64,000 bases of DNA from NCBI RefSeq assembly GCF_014635845.1, contig NZ_BMDP01000004.1:236101-300100 (forward strand). The letters run 5' to 3'. The notes beneath the pieces are model-generated. The model made no database searches. It worked only from the letters and a program-made list of their open reading frames with translations, and had not been told where the DNA came from. Positions 1 to 13,962 of the stretch are shown one piece after another; within the stretch, counting starts at the first letter, position 1, and every line of letters begins with the position of its first letter. The position numbers and the translations under genes were made by a program. The DNA comes from Oxalicibacterium solurbis. Its GTDB lineage: Bacteria > Pseudomonadota > Gammaproteobacteria > Burkholderiales > Burkholderiaceae_D.

Positions 1-2112
1 GTGCGAGGCGACGGTGATGCGGTTGTCGCGTGGTTTACGTACGCTGGGTCCGTCATTACTTTCGGCGGCATCGATCAGCACGATCCAGTCGAGATGCGGT
101 TCCGGCAGGATGAATTCGCGATCTTCCGAATGTGCGTTGACCAGCAGCAGCGTGGCCGATACTTCGCCTTCGACGCCGCGCTTGTGTTCGGCGCGCGCGA
201 CGCGGCGCAGTGCCAGCAGGCGGCCTTCGGCGTAATCCCAGTTTTCCTGATCCATCGGCGTGCCGCTTTCGTCGAACCAGTCGGTGTCGAGCAGGCCCGG
301 CAGTATTTCCGTTTCGCCGGTATAAAAATGCGCGGCATGCAGCGTGGGTCGTTCGGCGCGTACCGCGATGCAGTGTGTGACGAATGCCAGCAGCGCGCGG
401 CCGGCGTCGCTCTCCACCTGTTCCCAGTCCATCCACGACAGTTCGTCGTCATGGCAGTAGGCGTTGTTGTTGCCGCGCTGTGTGCGGCCGAATTCGTCGC
501 CGGCCAGCAGCATCGGCGTGCCGTTCGAGAAGAACAGCGTCATCAGCATCGCGCGCTTGACCTTTTCGCGCGTGGCGAGGATGCCTTCGTCGTCGGTCGG
601 TCCTTCGGCGCCCCAGTTGAAGCTTTCGTTGTCGTTGCCGCCGTCGCGGTTGTCTTCGCCGTTGGCTTCGTTGTGCTTGTCGTTGTAGCTGACCAGGTCC
701 TGCAGCGTGAAACCGTCGTGCGCGGTGACGAAGTTGACCGAGGCCCACGGCCGCCGGCGGTGATGCGCGAACAGATCGGATGAGCCGAGCAGGCGTGCCG
801 CCAGTGCACCGCGCATTTCGGCATCGCCCTTCCAGAAGCGGCGCACGTCGTCGCGGAAGCGGCCGTTCCATTCGGCGAAGCCGGCTGGATGGTTGCCGAT
901 CTGGTAGCCGCCGGGGCCGATGTCCCACGGTTCGGAAATCAGCTTGGTCTGCGCCAGCACCGGATCCTGCCGCAAGGCATCGAAGAAGCCGCAGCCCGGA
1001 TCGAAGCCGTGAATTTCGCGGCCGAGCGTGACACCGAGGTCGAAACGGAAGCCGTCGACGTGGAACGATTGCACCCAGTAGCGCAGCGAATCCATCACCA
1101 GCTGGATCACGCGCGGATGCGACAGGTTGACCGTGTTGCCGCAGCCGGTATCGTTGATGCAGTGGCGCAGGCGATCCGGCAACAGCCGGTAGTAACTGCA
1201 GTTGTCGAGACCGCGGAACGACAGCGTCGGGCCGAGTTCGCTTTCCTCGGCGGTGTGGTTGTAGACGACGTCGAGGATCACTTCGATGCCGGCCGAGTGC
1301 AGCTGATGGATGGCGCGCCGCATTTCGTTCAGCGAGCCGTCGGACAGATACGACGGTTCCGGTGCGAAATAGGACAGCGTGTTGTAGCCCCAGTAATTGC
1401 GCAGGTCTTTTTCCAGCAGGCGTCGATCCTGCACGTTCGCATGCACCGGCAGCAGTTCGATCGAAGTGACGCCGAGCTTGACCAGGTGATCGATCACGTC
1501 CGGATCGGCCAGCGCGGCGAAGGTGCCGCGTTCGTTTGCCGGAATCCAGCCGGCGCGCATCGTCATGCCGCGCACGTGCGCTTCGTAGATGACGGTGCGC
1601 TCCCAGGGTTTGTTCAGCGGTGTGTCATGGCCCCAGTGGAAATTGTCGTCGACCACCACGCATTTCGGCATGGCCGGTGCGCTGTCGCGGCGATCGAAAC
1701 TGAGATCGCCGCGCGTGCCGCCGACGCGATAACCGTACAGCGCATCGCTCCAGCGCAACTGGCCGTGGAGGCGTTTCGCATATGGATCGATCAGCAACTT
1801 GTTCGGATTGAAGCGGTGACCGTGCTCCGGCTGGTAGGGGCCGTAGGCGCGATAGCCGTACAACTGGCCGGGCTGCACGTCGGGCAGATAGCCGTGCCAG
1901 ACTTCATCTGTGCATTCGGGCAGCACGTGGCGTGCGATTTCGTGCTTGCCGCCGGCATCGAACAGGCACAGTTCGATGCGTTCGGCGTGCGCGGAGAAGA
2001 CGGCGAAGTTGGTGCCGTGGCTGTCGCTGGTGGCGCCCAGCGGATACGGGCTGCCGCTGTGGATGCGCGCGCGGTATTGCTGATTGTGCTGACTATGGCT
2101 GGCGTGTGTCAT
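1..2112 (-). CDS. glgX: Glycogen debranching enzyme GlgX (3' end outside window)
   Basis: Isoamylase-type GH13 enzyme that cleaves alpha-1,6 branches of glycogen. The reading frame is open for 704 codons from the ATG at 2112 to the window edge with no stop, so the C-terminus is missing; GlgX proteins are usually about 690-730 residues, so little is lost. The four GH13 signature regions are present in order: DVVYNHT near residue 282, FRFDLG (nucleophile Asp) near 353, ISEPWD (acid Glu) near 389 and VTAHDG near 460. An N-terminal CBM48-like segment precedes the barrel. The start lies one base after the glgB stop codon, so it is the distal known gene of the glgA-glgE-treS-glgB-glgX operon. Confidence 0.95.
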   Translation of the reverse strand, partial: MTHASHSQHNQQYRARIHSGSPYPLGATSDSHGTNFAVFSAHAERIELCLFDAGGKHEIARHVLPECTDEVWHGYLPDVQPGQLYGYRAYGPYQPEHGHRFNPNKLLIDPYAKRLHGQLRWSDALYGYRVGGTRGDLSFDRRDSAPAMPKCVVVDDNFHWGHDTPLNKPWERTVIYEAHVRGMTMRAGWIPANERGTFAALADPDVIDHLVKLGVTSIELLPVHANVQDRRLLEKDLRNYWGYNTLSYFAPEPSYLSDGSLNEMRRAIHQLHSAGIEVILDVVYNHTAEESELGPTLSFRGLDNCSYYRLLPDRLRHCINDTGCGNTVNLSHPRVIQLVMDSLRYWVQSFHVDGFRFDLGVTLGREIHGFDPGCGFFDALRQDPVLAQTKLISEPWDIGPGGYQIGNHPAGFAEWNGRFRDDVRRFWKGDAEMRGALAARLLGSSDLFAHHRRRPWASVNFVTAHDGFTLQDLVSYNDKHNEANGEDNRDGGNDNESFNWGAEGPTDDEGILATREKVKRAMLMTLFFSNGTPMLLAGDEFGRTQRGNNNAYCHDDELSWMDWEQVESDAGRALLAFVTHCIAVRAERPTLHAAHFYTGETEILPGLLDTDWFDESGTPMDQENWDYAEGRLLALRRVARAEHKRGVEGEVSATLLLVNAHSEDREFILPEPHLDWIVLIDAAESNDGPSVRKPRDNRITVASH

Positions 2113-2113
2113 T

Positions 2114-4431
2114 TCAGGCGTGCTTTCTGAAAACGAGCGTGGACAGCGGCGGCAGCGTCAGCACTACTGAATGTGAATGGCCGTGCGCCGGCTGGTCGGT
2201 GACGATGACACGGCCTTCGTTGCCGAGGTTGCTGCCGCCGTAGACGGCGGCGTCGGTGTTGAGGACTTCTTCCCAGGCCGGTGCTTCTCGTACATCGCTG
2301 GTCGCAGTGTCAATTGAGGCATTGGACAAATCCGGCAGGCCGATGCGGTAGCCACTGCGCGGCACCGGCGTCATGTTGACGACGATCAGCATCGGCGCGG
2401 CATTGGCGCTCAGGCGCAGGAAGGCGTAGACGCTGTGGGCCGCATCGTCGCCGACCAGCCAGCGGAAGCCTGCCGGTTCGCCATCGCTTTCGTGCAGCGC
2501 CGGCTCTTCCACGTAAAGACGATTCAGGTCGCGCACCAGCCGCTGCGCGCCGCGATGGCGCGGATCGTCGAGCAGATGCCATTCGGGCGAGGCATCGTGG
2601 TTCCATTCGCCGAGCTGGCCGAACTCGCAACCCATGAACAGCAGCTTCTTGCCCGGATGCGTCCACATGAAGCCGAGATAGGCGCGCAGGTTGGCGAGCT
2701 TCTGCCAGTCGTCGCCCGGCATCTTGCCGTACAGCGAACCCTTGCCGTGCACCACTTCGTCGTGCGAGATCGGCAGCACGAAATGTTCGGAGTAGGCGTA
2801 CACCATGCCGAAAGTCATGTCGTGATGGTGATGGCGGCGATGGATGGGATCGTGGCCGATGTAGCGCAGCGTATCGTGCATCCAGCCCATGTTCCACTTG
2901 TAGGTAAAGCCGAGGCCGTCGTTCTTCACCGGCGCGGTGACGCCCGGCCAGGCGGTCGATTCCTCGGCGATCATCAGCGCACCGGGGCAGCGCGCGGCGA
3001 TGGTGTCGTTCAACTCTTTGAGGAAAGCGACCGATTCAAGGTTCTCGCGGCCGCCGTGGATATTGGGTACCCATTCGCCTTCCTTGCGGCTGTAGTCGCG
3101 ATACAGCATCGAGGCCACCGCATCGACGCGCAGGCCATCGACGTGGAAATGTTCCAGCCATTCCAGCGCGGAGGCGATCAGGAAGCCGCGCACTTCGTTG
3201 CGGCCGAGGTTGTAGATCAGCGTGTTCCAGTCCTGGTGGAAGCCTTCGCGCGGATCGGCGTGTTCGTACAGCGCACTGCCGTCGAAATGCGCGAGGCCGT
3301 GCGCATCGGACGGGAAGTGCGCTGGCACCCAGTCGAGGATCACGCCGAGTCCCGCGTTGTGGCAGCGGTCGACGAAATTGGCGAAGGCGGCCGGCGTGCC
3401 GAAGCGCGCGCTGGGAGCGAACTGCGACAGCGGCTGATAGCCCCACGAACCGGCGAACGGATGCTCCATGATCGGCAGGAATTCCAGGTGCGTGAAGCCC
3501 ATTTCCAGTGCATACGGAATCAGGCGGTCGCCGAGTTCGTGCCAGTCGAGGCTGCGGCCTTCTTCTTCTGGTACGCGCAGCCAGGAGCCGGCATGCACTT
3601 CGTAGATCGACAGCGGCGCCGACAGGCTGGGCAATTCGGTACGCGTCTTCATCCATGCCTCGTCGCTCCAGCGGAACGGCGTGGCCGGTGCGATCACCGA
3701 TGCGGTCGATGGCGGCAGCTCGGTGGCGCGTGCGACCGGATCGGCTTTCAGTGGCAGCACGCGACCATGCGCGTCCAGCAGTTCGTATTTGTAGCGCTCG
3801 CCTGGCATGAGACGCGGAATGAAGATTTCCCACACGCCGGCCGGCGCACGCAAGCGCATCGGATGGCGGCGGCCATCCCAGGCGTTGAAATCGCCGACCA
3901 CCGATACGCGCTGCGCATTCGGCGCCCACACGGCGAAGCGCGTGCCGGCCACGCCGTCTATCGTCATCGGCAGTGCGCCCAGGCAGCGGCCCAGTTCGCG
4001 ATGGCGGCCTTCGGCGATCAGGTGCAGGTCGAGCTCGCCCAGCAGCAGGCCGAAGACATACGGGTCTTCGGTCTCGAAGGTGGTGGTGTCGCCATCGGCA
4101 TGCGGCCAGTCTGTTTGCAGCGTATAGGAAGGTATTTCATTCGCGTCCTTGGACAGCGTGCCGACGAATACACCGGTGTCAGCGATCTGTTCGAGTGCGT
4201 GGCAGCCATTCTTCGTCTGCAGCCGCACGGCGATTGCGCCGGGCTGATAGCTGCGCACTTCGATCACGTCGCCGCTCCTGTGCGGGCCGAGAAAGGCGAA
4301 CGGATCGGCAAGCCGTCCCTGCGTCGTTGCGAGGACGGCATCGTCGCTGGCGGAGGCGGCACGGGTGTCGCGGGCGGCGGAAACCGCCGTGGGTGCCGCG
4401 AGAGAAATATTGAAAGAAGCGTCGGACATCT

Positions 4432-4435
<4 letters not shown>
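2114..4435 (-). CDS. glgB: 1,4-alpha-glucan branching enzyme
   Basis: Introduces alpha-1,6 branches into linear alpha-glucan. At 773 residues it is the long GlgB type with two N-terminal beta-sandwich (CBM48-like) modules, a GH13 barrel and a C-terminal beta domain. The nucleophile Asp438 sits in GLRVDAV and the acid Glu491 in MIAEES, an offset of 33 from E. coli Asp405 and Glu458. The third acidic site is in SHDEVVHGK. The ATG overlaps the stop of the upstream treS-maltokinase gene as ATGA, indicating translational coupling. A second ATG two codons downstream is an alternative start. Function is secure. Confidence 0.97.
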
Positions 4436-7866
<3,431 letters not shown>

Positions 7867-7931
7867 TGTTCTTTCCCTGTCTGCTGCGTGTGCGGCGCCT
7901 GGTGCGGTATTGCTGTCCTGCAGATGCGGTT

Positions 7932-10900
7932 TCAGCCGGGGCGAAGGCGCCAGATTGCAAACGGCTGTTGCTGCGGATCAAGACGAATCTGTTGCTGCCT
8001 GCCGTGCCAGACGAAATGCGCGTCGCTGGTCAGTTCCTCGACGTGCACCGAGCTATCGTCCGGCAGGCCGAAGCGCCACAGCGGCACATCGATCGCGGCA
8101 TCGTGCGCATGGAAGGGATCGAGATTGATCGCCACCAGCAGCGCGTTGTCGCCGAAACGCTCGTCGTTGCCGTCCTGCGGATCGCGCGTGAATTTGGCGA
8201 AATACAGAATCGCGTCGTCGGATGCGTAATGGAAACGCACGCCAAGATGCGTGTGCAGCGCCGGATTGGCGCGGCGGATGCGGTTGAGCATCGCGATCTC
8301 GCGCACGATGTTGCCGGGGCGACTCCAGTCCCACGCGCGGATTTCGTATTTCTCCGAATCCAGATATTCCTCTTTCCCTGTGACCGCCTGCGCCTCGCAC
8401 AGTTCGAATCCGCTGTACATGCCCCACAATCCGGAAAGCGTGGTCGCCAGCGCGGCGCGGATCAGGAAGCCGGGCCGGCCCGAGCGTTGCAGGAAGACCG
8501 GATTGATGTCCGGCGTGTTGACGAAGAAATGCGGACGGAAGAAATCGCGAGGGCCGCCACCGCATTGTGAATCGGCCGTCAGTTCCGTCAGGTAATCGAT
8601 GAATTCCTGCTTGCCGTGGCGCCATGTGAAATACGTGTACGACTGCGAGAAGCCGACCTTGGCCAGTCGATACATCGGCTTGGGCCGCGTGAACGCTTCC
8701 GACAGGAAGATCACATCCGGCGCGCGGGCGCGCACGTCGTCGATCATCCATTCCCAGAACGGCAGCGGCTTGGTGTGCGGATTGTCGACGCGGAATACGC
8801 GCACGCCTTCCCGCACCCACAGCAGCACGACGTCGCGTAGCGCCAGCCACAGGTCGGGAATCGCCGGATCGTCTTCGTTCTCTGCATAGAAATCGACGTT
8901 GACGATGTCTTCGTATTTCTTCGGCGGATTTTCTGCATAGCGGATCGAGCCGTCCGGCCGCCAGGCGAACCAGCCGGGATGTTCCTTCAGCCATGGATGA
9001 TCGGGCGAGCACTGGATCGCGAAATCGAGCGCGACTTCCATGCCGTGTTCGGCGGCTGCCACCAGCAGGCGGCGGAAATCCTGCAGCGTGCCGAGCTGCG
9101 GATGAATCGCATCGTGGCCACCGAGTTCGGAGCCGATCGCATACGGGCTGCCAGGATCGTCAGGCGCCGGCGTCAGGCTGTTGTTCTTTCCTTTCTTGTT
9201 CTTGCTGCCGATCGGATGGATGGGCGGGAAGTACAGCGTGTCGAAGCCCATGTCGCGCACGGCAGGCAGGCGGCGGATCACGTCGTCGAAAGTGCCGTGG
9301 CGCAACGGATCGCCGCTCTGCGAGCGCGGGAACAGTTCGTACCAGTTGGCGAAGGCGGCTTCGCGCCGCTCGGCATCGATGCGGTATTCGTCGCTGCGCG
9401 TGCAGAAGGCGCGCAGGTCGGCCGACTGCATCAGTTGCGCGGTCTCGGCCGAGAGCAGCAGCGCCAGCGCTTCGTCTGCATTGTCGAGTTTCTTCTTTGC
9501 AGGTAACTGTTTCAGCAGCTTCTTCAGCGTGTCTGCATGCTTATTTTCATACTTATTTGCATGCAGGTTTGTCGCCGGCTGTTGCGATGCGGTTTTTTCG
9601 ATCAGCTGGCAGCCTTCGCGGATTTCCAGCGTGACGTCCAGTCCGGCTTTCAGTTTCTTTTCCAGCTCGTCGCGGAAGGTGGCGAAATCGTCGCGCCACG
9701 CGATGACGGCGAACAGATGGCGGCCTATGCGCTGCAGCGGCAGGATGGCGCGCCAGCGATCGTTGCCGATCGGCAGCATCGGCGCTTCCTGCCATGCCTC
9801 GTCGTCGGCGGCGCGCCACAGCACGGCTGCCGCCAGCTTGTCGTGGCCGTCGCCGAAGATGTCGGCTGCGACGGCAACCGGATCGCCGGCGATGCGCTTG
9901 GCGACGAAGCGGCCGTGATCGACGACCGGCGCGATGTTTTCGATCGCGATGCGCGGCGCTTTTGCGGCACGCAAGGCGGCGCGCAGCGTGGCGGTTTTTC
10001 CGCCGGCAGGCAGCACGACGGGTTGCGCCGGCTGCAGTTCGTGCACCTGTACTTCCGACGGCGCCAGCGTTGGGCCGTGCTGCATCTGTTGCAGCGGCAG
10101 CGCCCAGCCGCTCAATCGTTCGCGCAGCAGCGCGGCGGAAATCTGCCGCTGCTGATGCGCATCGGCGTTGACGATCGCAAGTTCGGCGGCAGACGAAGCG
10201 AACGGTTCGATCTGCCGCAGCAGAAATGCGATATCGGCATGCGGCGCGGACAACTGCTGCAGCGGCTGGCGCGGGTTGTCGGCATGACGATGCAGATGGC
10301 GATTGACTGCTGCGATGTCCTGCGTCAGGTCGAACAGCGGCTGTTCATGCCAGCGCGCATCCTGATGCAGTTCGCCCAGTGCCGCGTCGGCACCGAATGC
10401 GAATCCCTCGGTCAGCAGGATGCCGTCGCCGGCCAGTGCGGCGACCTGCAGCGCACGCAGGCAGGCGCAGCGCGCGGCTTCGGTGTCGTCCAGATGCAGG
10501 CGATGGATCAGACGGCCGCCGGCCGGATCTTCGGGCACGGCGATGACGGGCGCAACGGCTGACAGCCGCCGATTCTCTTCGGCGAACCAACTGGCGCGGT
10601 AGTCCCACCATGCGTCGGACGAGAACACGGCGTCGAAGCCGCAGCCGGCGATTGTCGTCAGTTGCTCCGGCGTGCAGCCGGGCGTCCAGGCGAGGAAGGC
10701 GGCACCGCCGACGGTGGAGCGTGCGTGTGCGATCAGCGTCTGCCACAGCGAAGGTGTCATGCGCGCCATGCCAAGGCAGCGAAAGCCGCCGACACCGGCG
10801 GCCAGCCATTGCGTCAGTTGCGTCTGCCAGATCTGCGTGGCGAGTTGCGTGCCGGCCGCGTCCATGCGCAATTGGGCATGGCGGTCGTCATGCGTCGCCG

Positions 10901-11249
10901 CGCTGAAGCGCGGATCGGGCAGCGTATGCGTATCGTGTTCCGGCAGGAAGAAGTTTTCCTCGTGGTGCGTGTAGCAGTGGTGTGTGACCGGGAAGCGATC
11001 CAGTTCCAGATCGAGCAGCACGCGCAGGCCGGCTGCGCGGCATGCGCGTGCAAAGCGCGCGAGCGCGCTGTCGCCGTCGTGTTCGCCGGCGAACGATGTC
11101 AACGCGTGGCCGGCCAGCAGGATGCTGTCGAATTCCATTGCCGCCACGCGCGCGAGCAGGGGCTGCCAGTCGTCCGTGCGAACGATGTCTTCGGCAGCAA
11201 TGCAATGGAGTCGCGGCGGGCGCAAGCCCGGAACGGCCTGGCTTTCCAT
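7932..11249 (-). CDS. glgE: Alpha-1,4-glucan:maltose-1-phosphate maltosyltransferase GlgE with an extra N-terminal pseudo-barrel
   Basis: Extends alpha-1,4-glucan by transferring maltosyl units from maltose-1-phosphate. The protein has 1105 residues, against roughly 650-700 for standard GlgE. The catalytic half (from about residue 430) carries nucleophile Asp822 in FRVDNPH and acid Glu851 in FLSEAFTRP, 29 residues apart as in Streptomyces GlgE (Asp394/Glu423). The first ~430 residues look like a degenerate second copy of the barrel: FRCLG at 156-160 and FLAWTP at 185-190 align with those motifs at the same 29-residue spacing, but the Asp is Leu159 and the Glu is Trp188. The ATG at 11249 has no clear ribosome binding site; a stop occurs upstream in frame at 11313-11315. 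Confidence 0.93.
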   Translation of the reverse strand: MESQAVPGLRPPRLHCIAAEDIVRTDDWQPLLARVAAMEFDSILLAGHALTSFAGEHDGDSALARFARACRAAGLRVLLDLELDRFPVTHHCYTHHEENFFLPEHDTHTLPDPRFSAATHDDRHAQLRMDAAGTQLATQIWQTQLTQWLAAGVGGFRCLGMARMTPSLWQTLIAHARSTVGGAAFLAWTPGCTPEQLTTIAGCGFDAVFSSDAWWDYRASWFAEENRRLSAVAPVIAVPEDPAGGRLIHRLHLDDTEAARCACLRALQVAALAGDGILLTEGFAFGADAALGELHQDARWHEQPLFDLTQDIAAVNRHLHRHADNPRQPLQQLSAPHADIAFLLRQIEPFASSAAELAIVNADAHQQRQISAALLRERLSGWALPLQQMQHGPTLAPSEVQVHELQPAQPVVLPAGGKTATLRAALRAAKAPRIAIENIAPVVDHGRFVAKRIAGDPVAVAADIFGDGHDKLAAAVLWRAADDEAWQEAPMLPIGNDRWRAILPLQRIGRHLFAVIAWRDDFATFRDELEKKLKAGLDVTLEIREGCQLIEKTASQQPATNLHANKYENKHADTLKKLLKQLPAKKKLDNADEALALLLSAETAQLMQSADLRAFCTRSDEYRIDAERREAAFANWYELFPRSQSGDPLRHGTFDDVIRRLPAVRDMGFDTLYFPPIHPIGSKNKKGKNNSLTPAPDDPGSPYAIGSELGGHDAIHPQLGTLQDFRRLLVAAAEHGMEVALDFAIQCSPDHPWLKEHPGWFAWRPDGSIRYAENPPKKYEDIVNVDFYAENEDDPAIPDLWLALRDVVLLWVREGVRVFRVDNPHTKPLPFWEWMIDDVRARAPDVIFLSEAFTRPKPMYRLAKVGFSQSYTYFTWRHGKQEFIDYLTELTADSQCGGGPRDFFRPHFFVNTPDINPVFLQRSGRPGFLIRAALATTLSGLWGMYSGFELCEAQAVTGKEEYLDSEKYEIRAWDWSRPGNIVREIAMLNRIRRANPALHTHLGVRFHYASDDAILYFAKFTRDPQDGNDERFGDNALLVAINLDPFHAHDAAIDVPLWRFGLPDDSSVHVEELTSDAHFVWHGRQQQIRLDPQQQPFAIWRLRPG

Positions 11250-11517
11250 GATCAGCGTGGCGCGGTGGATGAAGCTTGTGAATCGAAAAATCGTGAATCG
11301 GAAGCTTGCGAATCAGAAACTGGTGCTTCGGAAAGCGATGATTCGAGAGCCGATGATTCGGAAACTGGCGACGCAAAAACCGGTGCATCCATGCTGCGGA
11401 AATTGCGCCCCGCATTCAGCCATGCGCTGCGTCGCGCACAGGAAACCCCGGCGGCGATTGCCGTCATCGCTGCCGTTGCCTTCATTGTGCGCGTCGTTTG
11501 CAGTACGTCGGCTCCCC
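11250..11517. other. glgA-glgE intergenic spacer
   Basis: A gap of 268 bases between the glgA stop and the glgE start in an otherwise tightly packed operon. It holds a degenerate 15-base tandem repeat (11278-11382). I found no convincing gene, terminator or promoter in it. Several frames are open because the repeat period is a multiple of three and lacks stops. Confidence 0.5.
11278..11382. repeat. Degenerate 15-bp tandem repeat, seven units
   Basis: Seven consecutive 15-base units can be aligned from 11278: gtgaatcgaaaaatc, gtgaatcggaagctt, gcgaatcagaaactg, gtgcttcggaaagcg, atgattcgagagccg, atgattcggaaactg and gcgacgcaaaaaccg. The shared core is RTGAWTCGGAAACTG-like. The array lies just upstream of the glgE start, within the operon. 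It would encode pentapeptide repeats on either strand, but no frame through it has a credible start and family match. Role unknown. Confidence 0.75.
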
Positions 11518-13068
11518 TCATGCAATGAGTTTGTAGTGGGACGGGTTTACGACGACAGGCTGTTTGCTGGGACGGGACTTGAGCAGGTCGAGGAACAGCT
11601 GCCGTGCCGGCAGCGGCGCGATCTTCGCGTACAGCTGAATGTATTGCGCGGCCGGGCCGCTCCACGAATAGTTGCCCTGCATCGCATGGCGCTGCATCGA
11701 TTGCCAGGCGGCCGGGCGCATGTAGAGATGCAGCGCGTGCGTGATCGCTGCGACCAGATCGTCGGCTTCTTCGCCGTCGAACAGGATGCCGTTGGCTTCG
11801 GAAACCGGCAGGTAGTCGCGTCCGGCATCGACGATGGTGTCGCACAGGCCGCCGACCCGCGATGCAACGGGAATCGTGCCGTACAGCATCGAATAGAGCG
11901 GTGTCAGGCCGAACGGTTCGAAGCGCGTCGGATGCAGCAGGATGTCGGCGCCGGCGTGCAGCGCGTGCGCGCGCCGTTCGTCGTAGCCGATGTAGACGCC
12001 GATGCGGTCCGGATGCTGCTCGGCCAGCTGGCGGAACTGTTCCTCGTACTGCGGTTCGCCGCAGCCGAGCACTGCGATCTGCAGATGCGGATGCTCGTGC
12101 AGGATGCGCGGCATCGCGGCCAGGATCAGGTCTGCCATCTTCTGGTGCGTGATGCGGCTGCCGATCGCCATCAGCGGCGTGAACTGCTGAATCGGCAGGC
12201 CGAACTGTTTCTGCAGATCGCGCTTGCAGGCAGATTTTCCGGCGAGGTTGTCGACGCTGAAGTTGCGTTTGATCAGCTTGTCGGTTTCCGGATGCCAGAC
12301 GTCGAGATCGACGGCATTCGGAATCGCGTGCAGCACATGCCTGCGGCGGTTCAGCATGTCCTGCATGCCGTAGCCGAAACGCTCGGTCAGGATTTCCTTC
12401 GCATACGTTTTACTGACGGTGGTGATGCAGTCGGACCAGGCGATGCCGGCCTTCAGGTAGCTCATCTTGCCCCAGAATTCCATGCCGTCCTCGGTGATCA
12501 TCTCTTGCGGGATGCCGATCTGCGGTGCGATCTCGATTGGGTAGTTGCCCTGAAAGGCGAGATTGTGGATCGTCATCACGGAGCCGACGTCGGTGATGTT
12601 TTCCAGCTTCATCAGTGCGGCGATCAGGCCGGCGTGCCAGTCGTTGGCTTGCACTACATGCGGCACCGGATAGTTTGCGCGGCCGGCGCAGATGCGCACG
12701 GCGGCATGCGCGAGCGATGCGAAGGCGATTGCATTGTCGTCCAGCTCGTGGCCGCTGTGATCGATATAGGGATTGGCCGTGCGCCTGTCGAACAGCGGCG
12801 AACGCAGCAGCAAGACCTTGACGCGGCTGTCCGGCATCGTGCCCAGGAACAGTTCGGCGTCGCCGCCGGGCAGTGCGGGCAGGTCGGCGATTTTCTTCAG
12901 GCCGAGCGTATTGCGCACGGCCGATGGATAACCGGGAATCAGGATGGTGACATCCACATAGGATGTCGACAACGATGCCGCCAATGCGCCGATGACGTCT
13001 GCCAGACCGCCGGTCTTGACCAGCGGCACTGCTTCCGAGGTGACGAGAAGAACACGTGGTTGCGGCAT
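11518..13068 (-). CDS. glgA: Glycogen synthase (GT5)
   Basis: Transfers glucose from ADP-glucose (or UDP-glucose) to the growing alpha-1,4-glucan, or with GlgE systems may make maltose-1-phosphate. The N-terminal signature KTGGLADV is at residues about 18-25, and the C-terminal GT-B half contains the FEPFGLTPLYSM nucleotide-sugar motif; length 516 residues is normal to slightly long. I chose the ATG at 13068, which is preceded by AGGGAG at good spacing; the frame stays open to an ATG at 13116, but that adds a non-conserved basic stretch. It is the first gene of the glucan operon, so the long region upstream presumably holds the operon promoter. No glgC (ADP-glucose pyrophosphorylase) is in the window. 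Confidence 0.95.
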   Translation of the reverse strand: MPQPRVLLVTSEAVPLVKTGGLADVIGALAASLSTSYVDVTILIPGYPSAVRNTLGLKKIADLPALPGGDAELFLGTMPDSRVKVLLLRSPLFDRRTANPYIDHSGHELDDNAIAFASLAHAAVRICAGRANYPVPHVVQANDWHAGLIAALMKLENITDVGSVMTIHNLAFQGNYPIEIAPQIGIPQEMITEDGMEFWGKMSYLKAGIAWSDCITTVSKTYAKEILTERFGYGMQDMLNRRRHVLHAIPNAVDLDVWHPETDKLIKRNFSVDNLAGKSACKRDLQKQFGLPIQQFTPLMAIGSRITHQKMADLILAAMPRILHEHPHLQIAVLGCGEPQYEEQFRQLAEQHPDRIGVYIGYDERRAHALHAGADILLHPTRFEPFGLTPLYSMLYGTIPVASRVGGLCDTIVDAGRDYLPVSEANGILFDGEEADDLVAAITHALHLYMRPAAWQSMQRHAMQGNYSWSGPAAQYIQLYAKIAPLPARQLFLDLLKSRPSKQPVVVNPSHYKLIA

Positions 13069-13570
13069 TTGCTTCTCCCTTTTCATTAGTCGGCGGCGAC
13101 AAGGAGCGGATTGCATCGTTGCTCACCGTACGTTCACGATACCGAACGATATGTGTCGGGCGAATCAGACACTGCCGCGACAATTTGTAAGAAAACGTTA
13201 CCTGATGAAGGTTCGCATCTTGGTATGTCAGAAAAATTTCCTGTCGGGAAAATTTTTCCCGCATGGCGAAACGACGGTGCACACATGTGATGCAGATTCA
13301 TGCCTGACATCAATTGCCTATGCATGATCCATGCCCGTGAATTTGCATGGATTCGTGTCGATGCATATCAATCCTTATTGATTCGTATCGATCCGGACCC
13401 GTTCACATTTCTTCCGCGTTGCTTCATAAGCGGCATTTATCGGCAAATAAAAATAAATGCCTGCCGGGTGTCGCATTTCATTATGTAGTTGAAATACATA
13501 TATGGATATACTCGTCGTTTTTGCGCCGGCGAACCATGTCGGCGCTCACTGTGTGCAAGGAGAAAGCGAG
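13069..13570. promoter_or_regulatory. Divergent control region between glgA operon and the 13571 gene
   Basis: About 500 bases without a gene and visibly AT-richer than its surroundings. It contains a perfect interrupted palindrome with 8-base arms CGGGAAAA / TTTTCCCG (13245-13261). It also holds a direct repeat GATTCGTRTCGAT at 13350-13362 and 13380-13392, exactly 30 bases apart (about three helical turns). Both are plausible regulator binding sites for the glucan operon, but which protein binds is unknown. I could not assign a confident -35/-10 pair on either strand. Confidence 0.5.
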
Positions 13571-13858
13571 ATGTCCGCCATCGAGTATTGCGGCTACCGG
13601 ATCGAGGTGTTTGTGGAGGAGCAGGATTGGGGATTCGCGTCCGGCCAGTGGCGCGGCGGTTTCCGTTTCTGGCGCGACGGCGGTGCGGCGGCGCGCGCAT
13701 GCACGATCAGCCGCACCGAGCGTTCTGCCTACGACGCGCGGCAGAAGGCGTTGCGTATTGCGATGTCGTTCATCCGCGCCGAAATCGCGATGGAGGAACC
13801 ACAGCCGGACGAACAGGGCAGGGCAGCCTCACACCGCGCGGTGGTGCGCTACGCCTGA
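13571..13858 (+). CDS. Small hypothetical protein (95 aa)
   Basis: Unrecognised cytosolic protein of 95 residues. The start at 13571 is supported by an AAGGAGA ribosome binding site eight bases upstream; the frame is open to an ATG at 13502 that has no such site. The N-terminal half (residues 5-40) is rich in aromatic residues (YRIEVFVEEQDWGF, GGFRFWRDGG) and looks like a small beta-sheet, followed by an Ala/Arg-rich helix and an acidic tail. No signal peptide or membrane segment. It is divergent from the glucan operon and shares its control region, but no functional link can be shown. Codon use is like the neighbours, so I consider it a real gene. Confidence 0.7.
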   Translation: MSAIEYCGYRIEVFVEEQDWGFASGQWRGGFRFWRDGGAAARACTISRTERSAYDARQKALRIAMSFIRAEIAMEEPQPDEQGRAASHRAVVRYA

Positions 13859-13962
13859 TACGGGTGGTGTTCTGTGCGATGCGGGCCGTGCTATCGTTCG
13901 TTTCCCGTCTCACAAGACACGCCAGACTTGCGTGAACAGATTTCTGTGAAGTGGCAGCGAAC

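Noticed and set aside
7932..11249. Extra length of GlgE as a frameshift fusion of two genes
   Set aside because: The frame is continuous, the codon use is uniform, and the N-terminal half aligns with the barrel motifs at matched spacing, so it is a true long protein.
10662..11528. Plus-strand frame with acidic pentapeptide repeats crossing glgE and the 15-bp repeat
   Set aside because: Most of it is antisense to the conserved glgE coding region, and the repeat is open in several frames simply from its period.
13489..13512. TTGAAA and TATACT as a promoter for the 13571 gene
   Set aside because: The spacer is only 12 bases.
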